This document shows, piece after piece, positions 24,736 through 33,534 of a stretch of 64,000 bases of DNA; within the stretch, counting starts at the first letter, position 1; the number at the start of each line of letters is the position of its first letter. Where the stretch lies: the NCBI RefSeq assembly GCF_042468235.1, contig NZ_CP170386.1:496001-560000 (forward strand). The letters run 5' to 3'. The DNA comes from Lonepinella sp042468235. Lineage in GTDB: Bacteria > Pseudomonadota > Gammaproteobacteria > Enterobacterales > Pasteurellaceae. The notes under the pieces are model-generated. The model made no database searches, had not been told where the DNA came from, and saw only the letters and a program-made list of their open reading frames with translations. The translations under genes were made by a program, and so were the position numbers.

Positions 24736-25833
24736 ATGAAAAATATAAAAAAACCTAGAATTCTTTCTTTATTTTCTGGATGTGGTGGGTTAGATCTTGG
24801 TTTTCATATGGCAGGATATGAAACTATATGGGCTAACGATTTTTCACATTGGGCATGTGAGTCGTTCAGAAAAAATATAGGAGATGTGATTGTTGAAGGG
24901 GATATTGAAGAAATAGAACCTACAGCAAAAAATATTCCTGATTGCGATATTATTTTGGGTGGATTTCCTTGCCAAGATTTTTCAATGATCTGGAAACAAC
25001 CAGGATTGAATGGCGAACGTGGTAATTTATATAAAAGCTTTCTCCGTTTCATACATGCCAAGGGACCTAAAGTTTTTGTTGCGGAAAATGTTAAAGGTTT
25101 ATTAACAGCCAATAACAAAAAGGCTATTCAACAAATTATTGAAGATTTTGAAAGTTGTGGATATTACGTACAAGCAAAGCTGTATAACTTTGCTGAATTT
25201 GGTGTACCTCAATTTCGAGAACGAGTACTGATTGTTGGGGTGCGTTTAGATACAGGATTTGATTTTCATCATCCAATGCCGACACATAATGCAAGCGGTG
25301 AAAATGGATTAAAACCTTATGTTACAGCAGGGCAAGCGGTTTTTAATATTCCTGAAAATGTAACAAATAACGAGTTAATGAAAATCAGCGATAAGACTCG
25401 TCAGATGTTATCGTTAATTCCAGAAGGTGGAAATTTCACCGATATTCCGAAAGATCATCCTTTATATGTAAAAGGAATGATTAGTCATGTTTATCGTCGT
25501 ATGCACCGTGATGAGCCATCTAAAACTATTATTGCCGCTGGCGGTGGTGGTACATGGGGCTATCATTTTCCTGAACCACGAGCTTTTACGAACCGAGAAC
25601 GAGCTAGATTACAGAGTTTTCCTGATGATTTTGAATTTGTCGGTTCAACCACCGAAGTTCGCCGTCAAATTGGTAACGCTGTACCACCACAAGGGGTGGT
25701 CGAGCTTGCTAAAGCCATTTTACCTATTTTCTCGGATAATTATGAAAAAGTGAATTTGAACGATAAATTGGAAGCTGAGAAATCAAAAGTATTCCAAGAC
25801 CGTTTAAATAAAATTCGCGGGGGAAAACGATGA
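24736..25833 (+). CDS. DNA (cytosine-5) methyltransferase of a type II R-M system
   Basis: All main m5C-methyltransferase motifs are present in 365 aa: motif I LSLFSGCGGLDLGFHMAGYE (SAM binding), motif IV GGFPCQDFS with the catalytic Cys, motif VI ENVKGLL, motif VIII QFRERVLIVGVR, and motifs IX-X RLQSFPDDFEF with RRQIGNAVPPQG. The target-recognition region lies about residues 190-280. Its stop overlaps the start of the NgoFVII-type endonuclease gene by 4 bases, so they form one operon. The methylated site should equal the endonuclease site; GCSGC is a guess from NgoFVII. The gene lies just after valS and is AT-rich. Confidence 0.93.
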   Translation: MKNIKKPRILSLFSGCGGLDLGFHMAGYETIWANDFSHWACESFRKNIGDVIVEGDIEEIEPTAKNIPDCDIILGGFPCQDFSMIWKQPGLNGERGNLYKSFLRFIHAKGPKVFVAENVKGLLTANNKKAIQQIIEDFESCGYYVQAKLYNFAEFGVPQFRERVLIVGVRLDTGFDFHHPMPTHNASGENGLKPYVTAGQAVFNIPENVTNNELMKISDKTRQMLSLIPEGGNFTDIPKDHPLYVKGMISHVYRRMHRDEPSKTIIAAGGGGTWGYHFPEPRAFTNRERARLQSFPDDFEFVGSTTEVRRQIGNAVPPQGVVELAKAILPIFSDNYEKVNLNDKLEAEKSKVFQDRLNKIRGGKR

Positions 25834-26867
25834 AGACTGTTTTTTCTAATATTGCTCAAGCTAGAATTACGGAACAATCTCTTAATAAAGTTTGGATGGA
25901 TTTATTCAAATCTGCAGATGAAGTCTCTATGGCAACAGGGTATGTTTCAAATGATGCTATTAAAGAATTACATAAAATTTTAGAACATAACACTAAAATT
26001 CAGAAATTAGATCTTTTAGTCGGAATGCACTATTTAGAAGGGTTTACTCGTCCACAATATGAAAGTTTATGTGACTTAAATCATTTTTTGCAGCAAGAAA
26101 AACGCGGTTCAGTATTTATCTCCCCATTTGTAAAATTCCATGGAAAAATGTATTCCTTTAAAAACAAACAGGAATTTAATGGGTTAATTGGTTCTGCAAA
26201 TCTTACCTGTTTTTGGGATAGTACGGAACGTACTTATGAAACAATGTTGCATTTAAACGGAGCAAATGCGTTAGGTTTACATACAGATATTCAAAGTACA
26301 ATTTCTCGTCTCGGAAAGGGTATCAATAATGTTGAAAAACCAAAAAATTTTAAAGAACACAATAGTCATCTTGAGAATTGTTTAGGTGTAAGTAAAGTTA
26401 GCTCTACTGATATTAATACATTATTTATGCAAGCTTCAGAGTATAAATTTCATATTCAGGCGAAAACTGAAAAAGGTAGTAATTTAAATGTATTTTTTGG
26501 GAAAGGAAGAGAAGATAAACGTGGTTTCGTTAAACCCAGACCATGGTATGAGGTTGAAATCATAGTTTCAAAAGATGTAACTACGCAAAAAGGCTATCCT
26601 TCCTATAAATCATTTACAGTAATCACTGATGATGGTTGGGAATTTAAGTGTAAAACATCAGGAGATTATGCAAAAAATTTTCGTTCAGAAAATGATTTAA
26701 AAACATTGGGTAAATGGATTAAAGGCAGATTGGAAAGCGCCAATTGCCTGAAAACAGGTGAAATGATTACAGAAGAAACGTTACAAAAATATGGTAACAA
26801 TTCTTTTGAATTTCGTTCAACTACTAATCCAGATATTTGGCTTCTTTCGTTTAAAGGGAAAAACTAA
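25830..26867 (+). CDS. NgoFVII-family restriction endonuclease (PLD nuclease fold)
   Basis: The 345-aa protein has an N-terminal phospholipase-D-like nuclease half: KLDLLVGMHYLEGF, then FVKFHGKMYSFKNKQEFNGLIGSANLT, the H-x-K with GSxN pattern of the PLD active site (His near 106). The C-terminal part (residues about 200-340) has KPRPWYEVEIIVSK and DGWEFKCKTSGDYAKNFRSENDLKTLGKWIKGRLE, features I associate with NgoFVII relatives. It overlaps the methyltransferase gene by 4 bases and abuts the Z1 ATPase gene. NgoFVII recognises GCSGC; whether this one does is untested. It should cut DNA lacking the partner's methylation. Confidence 0.85.
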   Translation: MKTVFSNIAQARITEQSLNKVWMDLFKSADEVSMATGYVSNDAIKELHKILEHNTKIQKLDLLVGMHYLEGFTRPQYESLCDLNHFLQQEKRGSVFISPFVKFHGKMYSFKNKQEFNGLIGSANLTCFWDSTERTYETMLHLNGANALGLHTDIQSTISRLGKGINNVEKPKNFKEHNSHLENCLGVSKVSSTDINTLFMQASEYKFHIQAKTEKGSNLNVFFGKGREDKRGFVKPRPWYEVEIIVSKDVTTQKGYPSYKSFTVITDDGWEFKCKTSGDYAKNFRSENDLKTLGKWIKGRLESANCLKTGEMITEETLQKYGNNSFEFRSTTNPDIWLLSFKGKN

Positions 26868-28757
26868 ATGCTACAAACTTATTTAAATCAACTCAAGCCT
26901 ATAGAATTAGCCGATTCTGTGAAAATTACGGTATTAGGTTTTATAGATAAATTAAATCAAACGACACCTAAAAAAGCTCAAAATGTATTGTTATTAGGTA
27001 ATGTACAAAGCGGTAAAACTGCTCAAGTGCTAGGCGTGATTAGTGCATTAGCTGAGGATGATCATAAAATTTTTCTTTATCTCACAACAGATAGTATAGA
27101 TTTACAAGAACAGACTATTAAACGAGCGAAAGCTAGTTTGGAAAATTTTATTGTTTTATCTGAGTCTGATGACGGTAGTTTTACCCAAATCATTAAGGCA
27201 AATAACCCAATCCTAGTGATAATTAAGAAAAATGCGCGTGTTTTAAAACGTTGGAGAAATTTATTTGCGAGCCAGTCTTATTTACAGGGATATCCCTTGG
27301 TAATTGTGGATGATGAAGCAGATGCAGCGAGCTTAAATACTAATGCTGATAAGAAAAATAAAGAATCTAGCACTATTAATAAATTATTAAATGAGATTAA
27401 AAATACTTGTTGCCAAAGTTTGTTTATTCAATTAACTGCAACACCACAATCTTTATTATTACAACACTTAGAATCTAATTGGCAACCTGATTTTATCCAT
27501 TTTTTTGAACCAGGTGAAAAATATATTGGAGGAGATTTTGTTTTTTCCGATCCCCCAAGTTATATTTTCCAAACAATTAATAGTGAGCTAGATGAAATTA
27601 AAGATGACAGTGGAGATATTCCTGATGGTGTGAAGCAAGCGCTACAATCGTTTTTAATCACTTGTGCGGAATTTGACTTATGTAATAACACTAACTGTAA
27701 TCTTGCCTTACATCCAAGTTACAAAATTCAAGATCATAAATCTTTTGCCAATAAAATTCAGGCTTGTTTAAATGATTTAGTACAAGCGGTTAATAACGAT
27801 GAAAATTTTTCAGAAAGCTTTAGAGAAAATTATAAAGATTTACAGCGGACCAAACCTGATATTCATCATTTTGAAGATATTTATGAGAAACTAACTATAC
27901 TTTTACAAGAAAAACGTATCAATATAGTTGTTCTAAATTCAAAAACGGATAATGACTTTGATTTAGAAAAAGGATTTAATATTATTATTGGTGGCAATGT
28001 TATTGGGCGTGGTTTAACTATTCCAAAACTGCAAACAGTTTATTATAGTCGGACAGCGAAAAGACCAAATGCAGATACTTTTTGGCAACATTCTAGAATT
28101 TTCGGTTATGACCGTGATAAATCACTATTACGACTTTATATGCCTTCTGATGTTTATCAATTTTTCGTAGCTCTTAATCAAGCTAATAATTTGATTATTG
28201 AACAAGCTAAACAATCTAATGGAAAAGTACAAATTATTTACCCGAAAGGAATCAACCCAACTCGTAAAAATGTATTAAAATCAGATTATATTAACCAGCT
28301 TGTTGGAGGGGTAAATTATTTCCCTGCTCGTCCTAATGAAAATAATCTAACAGATGTAAATAATTTACTTTCAGATATTATTAGCCAGAATGAAGTTCAA
28401 GAGAATTTATATCAAATTGGTATGGATAGTTTATTTTTGATTTTGAATAGCTTAGGACGTTATCAGTCTGATGATTGGGATAAAAGCAAGTTCATTAATT
28501 GTATTCAAGCCCTGAAAACACAGCGACCAACTTTCAAAAATTACGTTTTGATAAAGCAGGATAGAAAAATTGGTAAAGGGACAGGGACAATGCTTTCTGA
28601 AGATGATCGTAAACTTGGTGAGAAATTTCCCAATGATTTATTTTTGACATTATATCGAGTGGTTGGTGATGAAAATAAAGGGTGGCAAGGAAATGATTTT
28701 TGGTTACCGAATATCAAGTTGCCATACAAAGGCTTGTTATATTGGGGGTTGAGATAG
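26868..28757 (+). CDS. Z1-domain ATPase of the restriction-modification cassette
   Basis: The 629-aa protein is helicase-like, with Walker A GNVQSGKT (residues about 43-50), Walker B VIVDDEADAAS (about 145), a motif III-like LFIQLTATPQSLLL, and late motifs NIIIGGNVIGRGLTIPKLQTVYYSRT and DTFWQHSRIFGYDRD, which contains the arginine-finger region. This is the Z1 pattern, a family often encoded beside restriction and modification genes. It starts directly after the endonuclease stop. It is shorter than many Z1 proteins, which I recall at 800-1000 aa. A role in moving along DNA to assist cleavage is inferred. A lone ACAAGCGGT, the uptake signal of the other Pasteurellaceae group, is at 27783-27791. 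Confidence 0.82.
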   Translation: MLQTYLNQLKPIELADSVKITVLGFIDKLNQTTPKKAQNVLLLGNVQSGKTAQVLGVISALAEDDHKIFLYLTTDSIDLQEQTIKRAKASLENFIVLSESDDGSFTQIIKANNPILVIIKKNARVLKRWRNLFASQSYLQGYPLVIVDDEADAASLNTNADKKNKESSTINKLLNEIKNTCCQSLFIQLTATPQSLLLQHLESNWQPDFIHFFEPGEKYIGGDFVFSDPPSYIFQTINSELDEIKDDSGDIPDGVKQALQSFLITCAEFDLCNNTNCNLALHPSYKIQDHKSFANKIQACLNDLVQAVNNDENFSESFRENYKDLQRTKPDIHHFEDIYEKLTILLQEKRINIVVLNSKTDNDFDLEKGFNIIIGGNVIGRGLTIPKLQTVYYSRTAKRPNADTFWQHSRIFGYDRDKSLLRLYMPSDVYQFFVALNQANNLIIEQAKQSNGKVQIIYPKGINPTRKNVLKSDYINQLVGGVNYFPARPNENNLTDVNNLLSDIISQNEVQENLYQIGMDSLFLILNSLGRYQSDDWDKSKFINCIQALKTQRPTFKNYVLIKQDRKIGKGTGTMLSEDDRKLGEKFPNDLFLTLYRVVGDENKGWQGNDFWLPNIKLPYKGLLYWGLR

Positions 28758-28846
28758 ATAATACTGTCTAAAATTATATTTAGATGAATTTTAATATATA
28801 AATATTTAAGCTAAGTGGGGGGAATGTAACAATATAAGGTGACAAT

Positions 28847-29674
28847 ATGAAAACTGACAAAATTTCTCCAGATACAGTGTCTGCACTATCAACTACAATG
28901 TTAATACCTTTATGGGCAAAAGCGGTTGAATTCGATCAAAAACAACCTTTATTACGTGATGCGGAAGCAGTACGTATGATAGGAATGATTGATTATGATT
29001 TCAGTCGTTTTGCAAAATCTAAAGCATCTCAAGTGGGGTGTTGTGGTCGAGCAGCGTTACTGGACGATATGGCAAATCGCTTTATTGCAGAATATCCAGA
29101 TGCGGTTATCGTTGATTTGGGAGCAGGATTAGATGCTCGTTTTGAACGTTTAGGTAAACCGCCAATAACAGCTTGGTATGATTTAGATTTACCAGAAGTT
29201 ATTGAGTTAAGAAGAATGTTATTGTCTGAAACCAGTAATCATTATTTGGCTGCTTCATTATTTGATGAAAGTTGGATGGAGATGGTGGCTGAATATAATA
29301 AGCCTGTGTTATTAATTATTGAAGGGGTGTTAATGTATTTCCAGCCAGAGCAAGTGAAAGATTGGTTTGCATTGCTTGCTCGTAAATTACCTAATGCTGA
29401 AATTATTTTTGATACGTTGCCTAAAATAGCGATTGGTCGCCAAAAAAAACATGATGCACTTAAACATATTGAAAAACCACCTGAATTTAAATGGGGAATT
29501 AACCATATTGAAGATTTAAATCAATTAGGGCTGACTATTTTGGAAAATGTGGAATTAAGTAGCATTTGTGGTCAACGTTATCCGCTGATATTACGCTTAT
29601 TATATTTAACCAAATGTGGGCGAAAAAAATTAGATATTCAGATAGTCAGAGCAAAAATTTGTTCGAATGAATAA
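28847..29674 (+). CDS. Class I SAM-dependent methyltransferase, leucine carboxyl methyltransferase family
   Basis: The 275-aa protein matches the PPM1/LCM family: VIVDLGAGLDARFERL (SAM-binding motif I, residues about 85-100), an acidic YDLDLPEVIELRR, and VLLIIEGVLMYFQPEQVKDWFALLA. The family methylates carboxyl groups of proteins or of small polyketide-like molecules; the substrate here is unknown. It lies 90 bases past the R-M cassette in an AT-rich stretch, converges on trhP, and is followed by a bidirectional terminator. A GGTG ribosome-binding site precedes the ATG. It could belong to the variable segment or to the core genome. Confidence 0.8.
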   Translation: MKTDKISPDTVSALSTTMLIPLWAKAVEFDQKQPLLRDAEAVRMIGMIDYDFSRFAKSKASQVGCCGRAALLDDMANRFIAEYPDAVIVDLGAGLDARFERLGKPPITAWYDLDLPEVIELRRMLLSETSNHYLAASLFDESWMEMVAEYNKPVLLIIEGVLMYFQPEQVKDWFALLARKLPNAEIIFDTLPKIAIGRQKKHDALKHIEKPPEFKWGINHIEDLNQLGLTILENVELSSICGQRYPLILRLLYLTKCGRKKLDIQIVRAKICSNE

Positions 29675-29683
29675 AATCGCGAA

Positions 29684-29709
29684 AATGCCCTTTATGCTAA
29701 AAGGGCATT
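29684..29709. terminator. Bidirectional terminator between the LCM methyltransferase gene and trhP
   Basis: A 10-bp stem AATGCCCTTT (29684-29693) / AAAGGGCATT (29700-29709), flanked by A and T runs, lies between converging genes. Confidence 0.8.
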
Positions 29710-29719
29710 ATTTGTATTT

Positions 29720-31099
29720 TTAATGCGGATTTCTCGTGTTCGTCCCATTTAAATTCCGCATCAACAACCCATAATCTAATTCAATATCCGCTGGCACATC
29801 TAAAAACACAAAATGTCCATCGCCAAGACCTGCTTCAATATTTTCGTTTTTGCGGTTTAACATACGTTCGATTTTGAAAACGATATTGCCTTTGGGGGTC
29901 ATCATTTCCACGGAATCGCCGACTAAGAATTTATTTTTCACCGCCACTTCCGCCATACCTTGATCATTACGTTTACCCGTAAATTCGCCGACAAATTGTT
30001 GATGTTCGGAAATGGAGTAGCCGTATTCATAATTTTGATATTCATCGTGGGTGTGCCGGCGTAAGAAACCCTCGGTATAACCACGGTGTGCTAGGCTTTC
30101 TAAGGTATCCATCAGGCTTTCGTCAAATGGCTTGCCTGCAGCTGCATCGTCAATGGCTTTGCGATACACTTGAGCGGTTCTGGCACAGTAATAGAACGAT
30201 TTTGTCCGTCCTTCGATTTTCAGGGAATGAACGCCTAATTTTGTTAATTGTTCAACATGTTGCACGGCACGCAAATCTTTTGAATTCATAAAATAGGTGC
30301 CGTGTTCATCTTCAAAAGCAGTCATTTGTTCATCAGGGCGGTGCGGTTCGGTGTATAAAAATACCTTGTCGGTATGGCTGCCCTCGCCTAAGGTAGGGGC
30401 AACATTTTTTACCTCAATTTCAGGTTCAAACTTTTGTACTGCCTCTTTTTCTACGATATTGCCGACCTCGTCAATGGTGCCTTCTTCCATTTTATATTCC
30501 CAACGGCAAGCGTTAGTGCAAGTTCCTTGGTTTGGGTCGCGTTTGTTAATGTAACCCGATAGCAAACAACGCCCTGAATACGCCATACATAATGCCCCAT
30601 GTACGAAGATTTCCAGTTCAATATCAGGTACTTGTTGACGAATTTCAGCGATTTCATCTAAAGAAAGCTCACGGGATAAGATCACTCGGGTTAAACCCAT
30701 TTGCTTCCAGAATTTCACCGTTGCCCAGTTCACCGCATTGGCTTGCACGGAAAGATGAATATCCATGTCAGGAAAATTCTCACGTACCATCATAATTAAA
30801 CCAGGATCGGACATAATTAACGCATCGGGGTGCATATCCACGACCACTTTTAAATCTTTAATAAAGGTTTTTAATTTGGAATTATGTGGGGCGATATTCA
30901 CCACCACATAGAATTTTTTGCCAAGAGAATGGGCTTCATCAATGGCAATTTTTAAATTGGCGTGGTTAAATTCGTTATTCCGCACACGCAAGCTATAACG
31001 GGGTTGTCCGGCATAAACTGCATCTGCACCATAGGCAAAAGCATAACGCATATTTTTTAGCGTGCCAGCAGGGGAAAGTAATTCGGGTTTGAAAGTCAT
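29720..31099 (-). CDS. trhP: tRNA 5-hydroxyuridine modification protein TrhP (YegQ, peptidase U32 family)
   Basis: TrhP hydroxylates U34 in several tRNAs using prephenate in an O2-independent route, giving ho5U that is later converted to cmo5U. The 459-aa sequence is close to E. coli YegQ throughout: LLSPAGTLKNMRYAFAYGADAVYAG, VQANAVNWATVKFWKQMGL, the U32 signature EIEVFVHGALCMAYSGRCLLSGYI (here EIFVHGALCMAYSGRC), NACRWEY and KIEGRTKSFYYCARTAQVYRKAID. The cysteines (Cys in GALC, GRC and NAC) are candidate Fe-S ligands. The C-terminal domain ends LLMRNLNGTNTRNPH. It is 453 aa in E. coli, distinguishing it from the longer RlhA. Confidence 0.93.
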   Translation of the reverse strand: MTFKPELLSPAGTLKNMRYAFAYGADAVYAGQPRYSLRVRNNEFNHANLKIAIDEAHSLGKKFYVVVNIAPHNSKLKTFIKDLKVVVDMHPDALIMSDPGLIMMVRENFPDMDIHLSVQANAVNWATVKFWKQMGLTRVILSRELSLDEIAEIRQQVPDIELEIFVHGALCMAYSGRCLLSGYINKRDPNQGTCTNACRWEYKMEEGTIDEVGNIVEKEAVQKFEPEIEVKNVAPTLGEGSHTDKVFLYTEPHRPDEQMTAFEDEHGTYFMNSKDLRAVQHVEQLTKLGVHSLKIEGRTKSFYYCARTAQVYRKAIDDAAAGKPFDESLMDTLESLAHRGYTEGFLRRHTHDEYQNYEYGYSISEHQQFVGEFTGKRNDQGMAEVAVKNKFLVGDSVEMMTPKGNIVFKIERMLNRKNENIEAGLGDGHFVFLDVPADIELDYGLLMRNLNGTNTRNPH

Positions 31100-31218
31100 A
31101 ATAAAATTTTCTCTGAGTACAAGTCAGTCATTCACATTGTGTGAACGGTTAAAAGGGCAGTATTTTAACAAAAAATATGCTAAAGTGCGGTATAAATTTA
31201 TGGAGTTTTGAAAAAATT

Positions 31219-31761
31219 ATGGAAAACCTGAATAACTTTTCACTGATCAGCCGTTTATTCGGCAATTTATTTTATCGCCGTCCAACAGATCCGATTTTAG
31301 CTGGCGTATTTGGTTGGTTGCAACAGGGCGGATTAAGCCAAGTTTGGGCATTGGAAACCGATAAATCCACCCAATCCGCCATTGAAAGCCTGCAAGTCCC
31401 CTTGGATTTAACGTTGTTAGAGCAAGAATATCAAAAACTCTTTGCCAAAGTTGAACTTGCCATTTCGGCGTATGGCGTGGATGTGGCAGAATTTGTGGCA
31501 TTTCGGCAAGCCCGAGCTATGCCAGAAGTGGAAAGTGCGGATCATTTTGGGTTACTTTTTTTAACCGCTTCTTGGATTGAAGATAACCTAGATTCAGTCG
31601 ATGCTCAACAGGAATTATTTGAACGCTTTTTATTACCTTGTGCCAGTCAGTTTTTAAACCAAGTGGAAACGCAGGCAAGTTTGCCGTTTTATAAGGCGTT
31701 AGCGTTGTTGTCGAGAGAAATTTTAGCCGCCATGGCGGATGAATTGGATGAAAATGATTGA
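31219..31761 (+). CDS. TorD/DmsD-family molybdoenzyme chaperone
   Basis: The start at 31219 (MENLNNFSLISRLFGNLFYRRP) gives 180 aa; the upstream ATG would be read through an uptake signal (31183-31191). It is an all-helical protein with LLEQEYQKLF (the family's YxxLF-like helix) and DHFGLLFLTASWI, typical of TorD/DmsD/NarJ chaperones that bind the Tat signal of a molybdopterin oxidoreductase and help cofactor insertion. The cognate enzyme is not in the window. Its end overlaps the thiQ start by 8 bases, so the chaperone, thiQ and bioB are cotranscribed, an odd combination. The exact client cannot be assigned. Confidence 0.75.
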   Translation: MENLNNFSLISRLFGNLFYRRPTDPILAGVFGWLQQGGLSQVWALETDKSTQSAIESLQVPLDLTLLEQEYQKLFAKVELAISAYGVDVAEFVAFRQARAMPEVESADHFGLLFLTASWIEDNLDSVDAQQELFERFLLPCASQFLNQVETQASLPFYKALALLSREILAAMADELDEND

Positions 31762-32383
31762 ATTAAAGAAACTCAAATTCCAATATAAAACCATGCCTAT
31801 GCAATTTGATTTACATATTGCTAAAGGCGAAAAAGTAGCGATTGTCGGTGCAAGTGGTGCGGGCAAAAGTACGCTGTTGAATTTAATTGCAGGGTTTGAA
31901 ATAGCAAATTCAGGTGATATTTATTTAAACGGTGAAAAACATAATACTACTGAACCTTATCAACGTCCTGTATCTATGTTATTTCAAGAAAATAATGTGT
32001 TTCCCCATTTAACGGTTTTTCAAAATATTGCATTTGGGCTAAAAGCCAATTTAAAGTTGGATAATCAACAAGTCCAACTTGTCGAGCAGGCAGCAAGTGC
32101 GGTAGGATTAAGCGAATTTTTGCAACGAAAACCCACCGCACTTTCCGGTGGACAAAAGCAAAGAGTGGCGTTAGCCCGTTGTTTATTACGAGATAAACCG
32201 ATATTATTATTGGATGAACCGTTTTCTGCGCTTGATCCGCAATTACGTCAAGAAATGTTGGATTTGTTGTTGAAATTAAGTAATGAAAAAAATATCACCT
32301 TATTAATGGTGACACATCAACCTAATGAATTGGTTGGTAAAATTGACCGTGTTATTAAAATTGAAAATGGATTTATAGTATGA
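31754..32383 (+). CDS. thiQ: Thiamine ABC transporter ATP-binding protein
   Basis: The ATG at 31754 (MIELKKLKFQYKTMPMQFDL) aligns with the E. coli ThiQ start and gives 209 aa, about 20 shorter than E. coli. ABC motifs are Walker A GASGAGKST, Q-loop MLFQENNVFPHLTVFQNI (typical of ThiQ), signature LSGGQKQRVALARCL and Walker B ILLLDEPFSALDP. Two inverted uptake signals (32095-32103, 32135-32143) lie in the gene. In H. influenzae I recall thiB-thiP-thiQ-bioB; here binding protein and permease are missing and a TorD-like gene takes their place. The ATPase may therefore serve subunits encoded elsewhere or be a relic. Confidence 0.85.
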   Translation: MIELKKLKFQYKTMPMQFDLHIAKGEKVAIVGASGAGKSTLLNLIAGFEIANSGDIYLNGEKHNTTEPYQRPVSMLFQENNVFPHLTVFQNIAFGLKANLKLDNQQVQLVEQAASAVGLSEFLQRKPTALSGGQKQRVALARCLLRDKPILLLDEPFSALDPQLRQEMLDLLLKLSNEKNITLLMVTHQPNELVGKIDRVIKIENGFIV

Positions 32384-33384
32384 TTAAGCAACCTTTACAA
32401 ATTTATTCCATTACCCCCCACAAAACCGCCGAATATTGGTCAGTGTGTAAAGTGGAGGCCTTGTTTGAAACGCCTTTTTTAGAGCTGGTTTTTAAAGCGG
32501 CTCAAATTCACCGTGAAAACTTTAATCCGCAAGCCATTCAACTTTCTACCCTCATGTCCATTAAGACGGGGGGATGTCCAGAAGATTGTCATTATTGTCC
32601 ACAGTCCGCTCGCTATCAAACAGGTGTGCAAAAACAAGAATTATTAGATATTGCCGATATTTTAGAAAAAGCTAAAATTGCTAAATCTCGTGGGGCAAGC
32701 CGTTTTTGTATGGGGGCAGCGTGGCGTGGACCGAAGCCAAAAGATGTGGCAAAAATTACCGAAATTGTTAAAGCCGTAAAGTCCTTAGGTTTGGAAACCT
32801 GTGGCACCTTTGGTATGTTAGAAGATGGCATGGCGGAAGACTTAAAACAAGCTGGCTTGGATTACTACAATCATAATCTTGACACTGCCCCTGAGCATTA
32901 TTCCGAGATTATTGGCACACGCCGTTTTGATGACCGCATGAGTACGCTCGGTAAAGTACGTAAAGCAGGCTTGAAAGTGTGTTGCGGCGGTATTGTGGGT
33001 ATGAACGAAACTCGCAAAGAGCGTGCAGGTTTGATCGCAAGTTTGGCTAATTTAGATCCGCAACCTGAATCCGTGCCAATTAATCAGTTAGTCAAAGTGG
33101 AAGGCACGCCGTTAGAAGATGCGGAAGAGCTAGATTGGACCGAATTTGTCCGCACGATTGCGGTGGCTCGCATCACCATGCCACAAAGCTATGTGCGATT
33201 GTCCGCTGGTCGTCAGGGGATGACGGAAGAAATGCAGGCGATGTGTTTTATGGCTGGAGCCAATTCGATTTTTTACGGCGATAAATTATTAGTCACCGAA
33301 AACCCAGAAGAGGATGGTGATCAGCTATTGATGGCGAAGTTAGATCTGGAGCCTGAGACAGCAGAGAATCGGTTGGTGAGATAA
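32380..33384 (+). CDS. bioB: Biotin synthase
   Basis: BioB inserts sulfur into dethiobiotin by radical SAM chemistry. The 334-aa protein has KTGGCPEDCHYCPQSARY, the CxxxCxxC [4Fe-4S] motif near residue 64, then ASRFCMGAAWRGPK, DYYNHNLDTAPEHY and KVCCGGIVGMNETRKERAGL. The second cluster ligands are the later Cys and Arg residues (YVRLSAGRQGM). It overlaps thiQ by 4 bases, and a hairpin terminator follows about 110 bases downstream. Other bio genes are not nearby, the usual situation in Haemophilus. Confidence 0.97.
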   Translation: MIKQPLQIYSITPHKTAEYWSVCKVEALFETPFLELVFKAAQIHRENFNPQAIQLSTLMSIKTGGCPEDCHYCPQSARYQTGVQKQELLDIADILEKAKIAKSRGASRFCMGAAWRGPKPKDVAKITEIVKAVKSLGLETCGTFGMLEDGMAEDLKQAGLDYYNHNLDTAPEHYSEIIGTRRFDDRMSTLGKVRKAGLKVCCGGIVGMNETRKERAGLIASLANLDPQPESVPINQLVKVEGTPLEDAEELDWTEFVRTIAVARITMPQSYVRLSAGRQGMTEEMQAMCFMAGANSIFYGDKLLVTENPEEDGDQLLMAKLDLEPETAENRLVR

Positions 33385-33491
33385 CGTTAATAAAATAAAG
33401 ATGTTAATGTGATTACTATTGTTTTACTCGCTCAGATATGCAAGAAATTTATACGGTGTAACTTTGGAGCATTTATGAGAGGATAATTTTA

Positions 33492-33523
33492 GGGTTAATC
33501 TTTTGTAAGATTAACCCATTTTT
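33492..33523. terminator. Intrinsic terminator between bioB and the doxX-family gene
   Basis: A perfect 11-bp stem GGGTTAATCTT (33492-33502) / AAGATTAACCC (33507-33517) with a 4-base loop is followed by ATTTTT. It ends the plus-strand operon and can also serve the converging gene. Confidence 0.85.
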
Positions 33524-33534
33524 CAAAGCAAAGA

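Noticed and set aside
27783..27791. ACAAGCGGT as proof that the R-M cassette came from the other uptake-signal group
   Set aside because: A single 9-mer in 64 kb on two strands is within chance; kept only as a hint.
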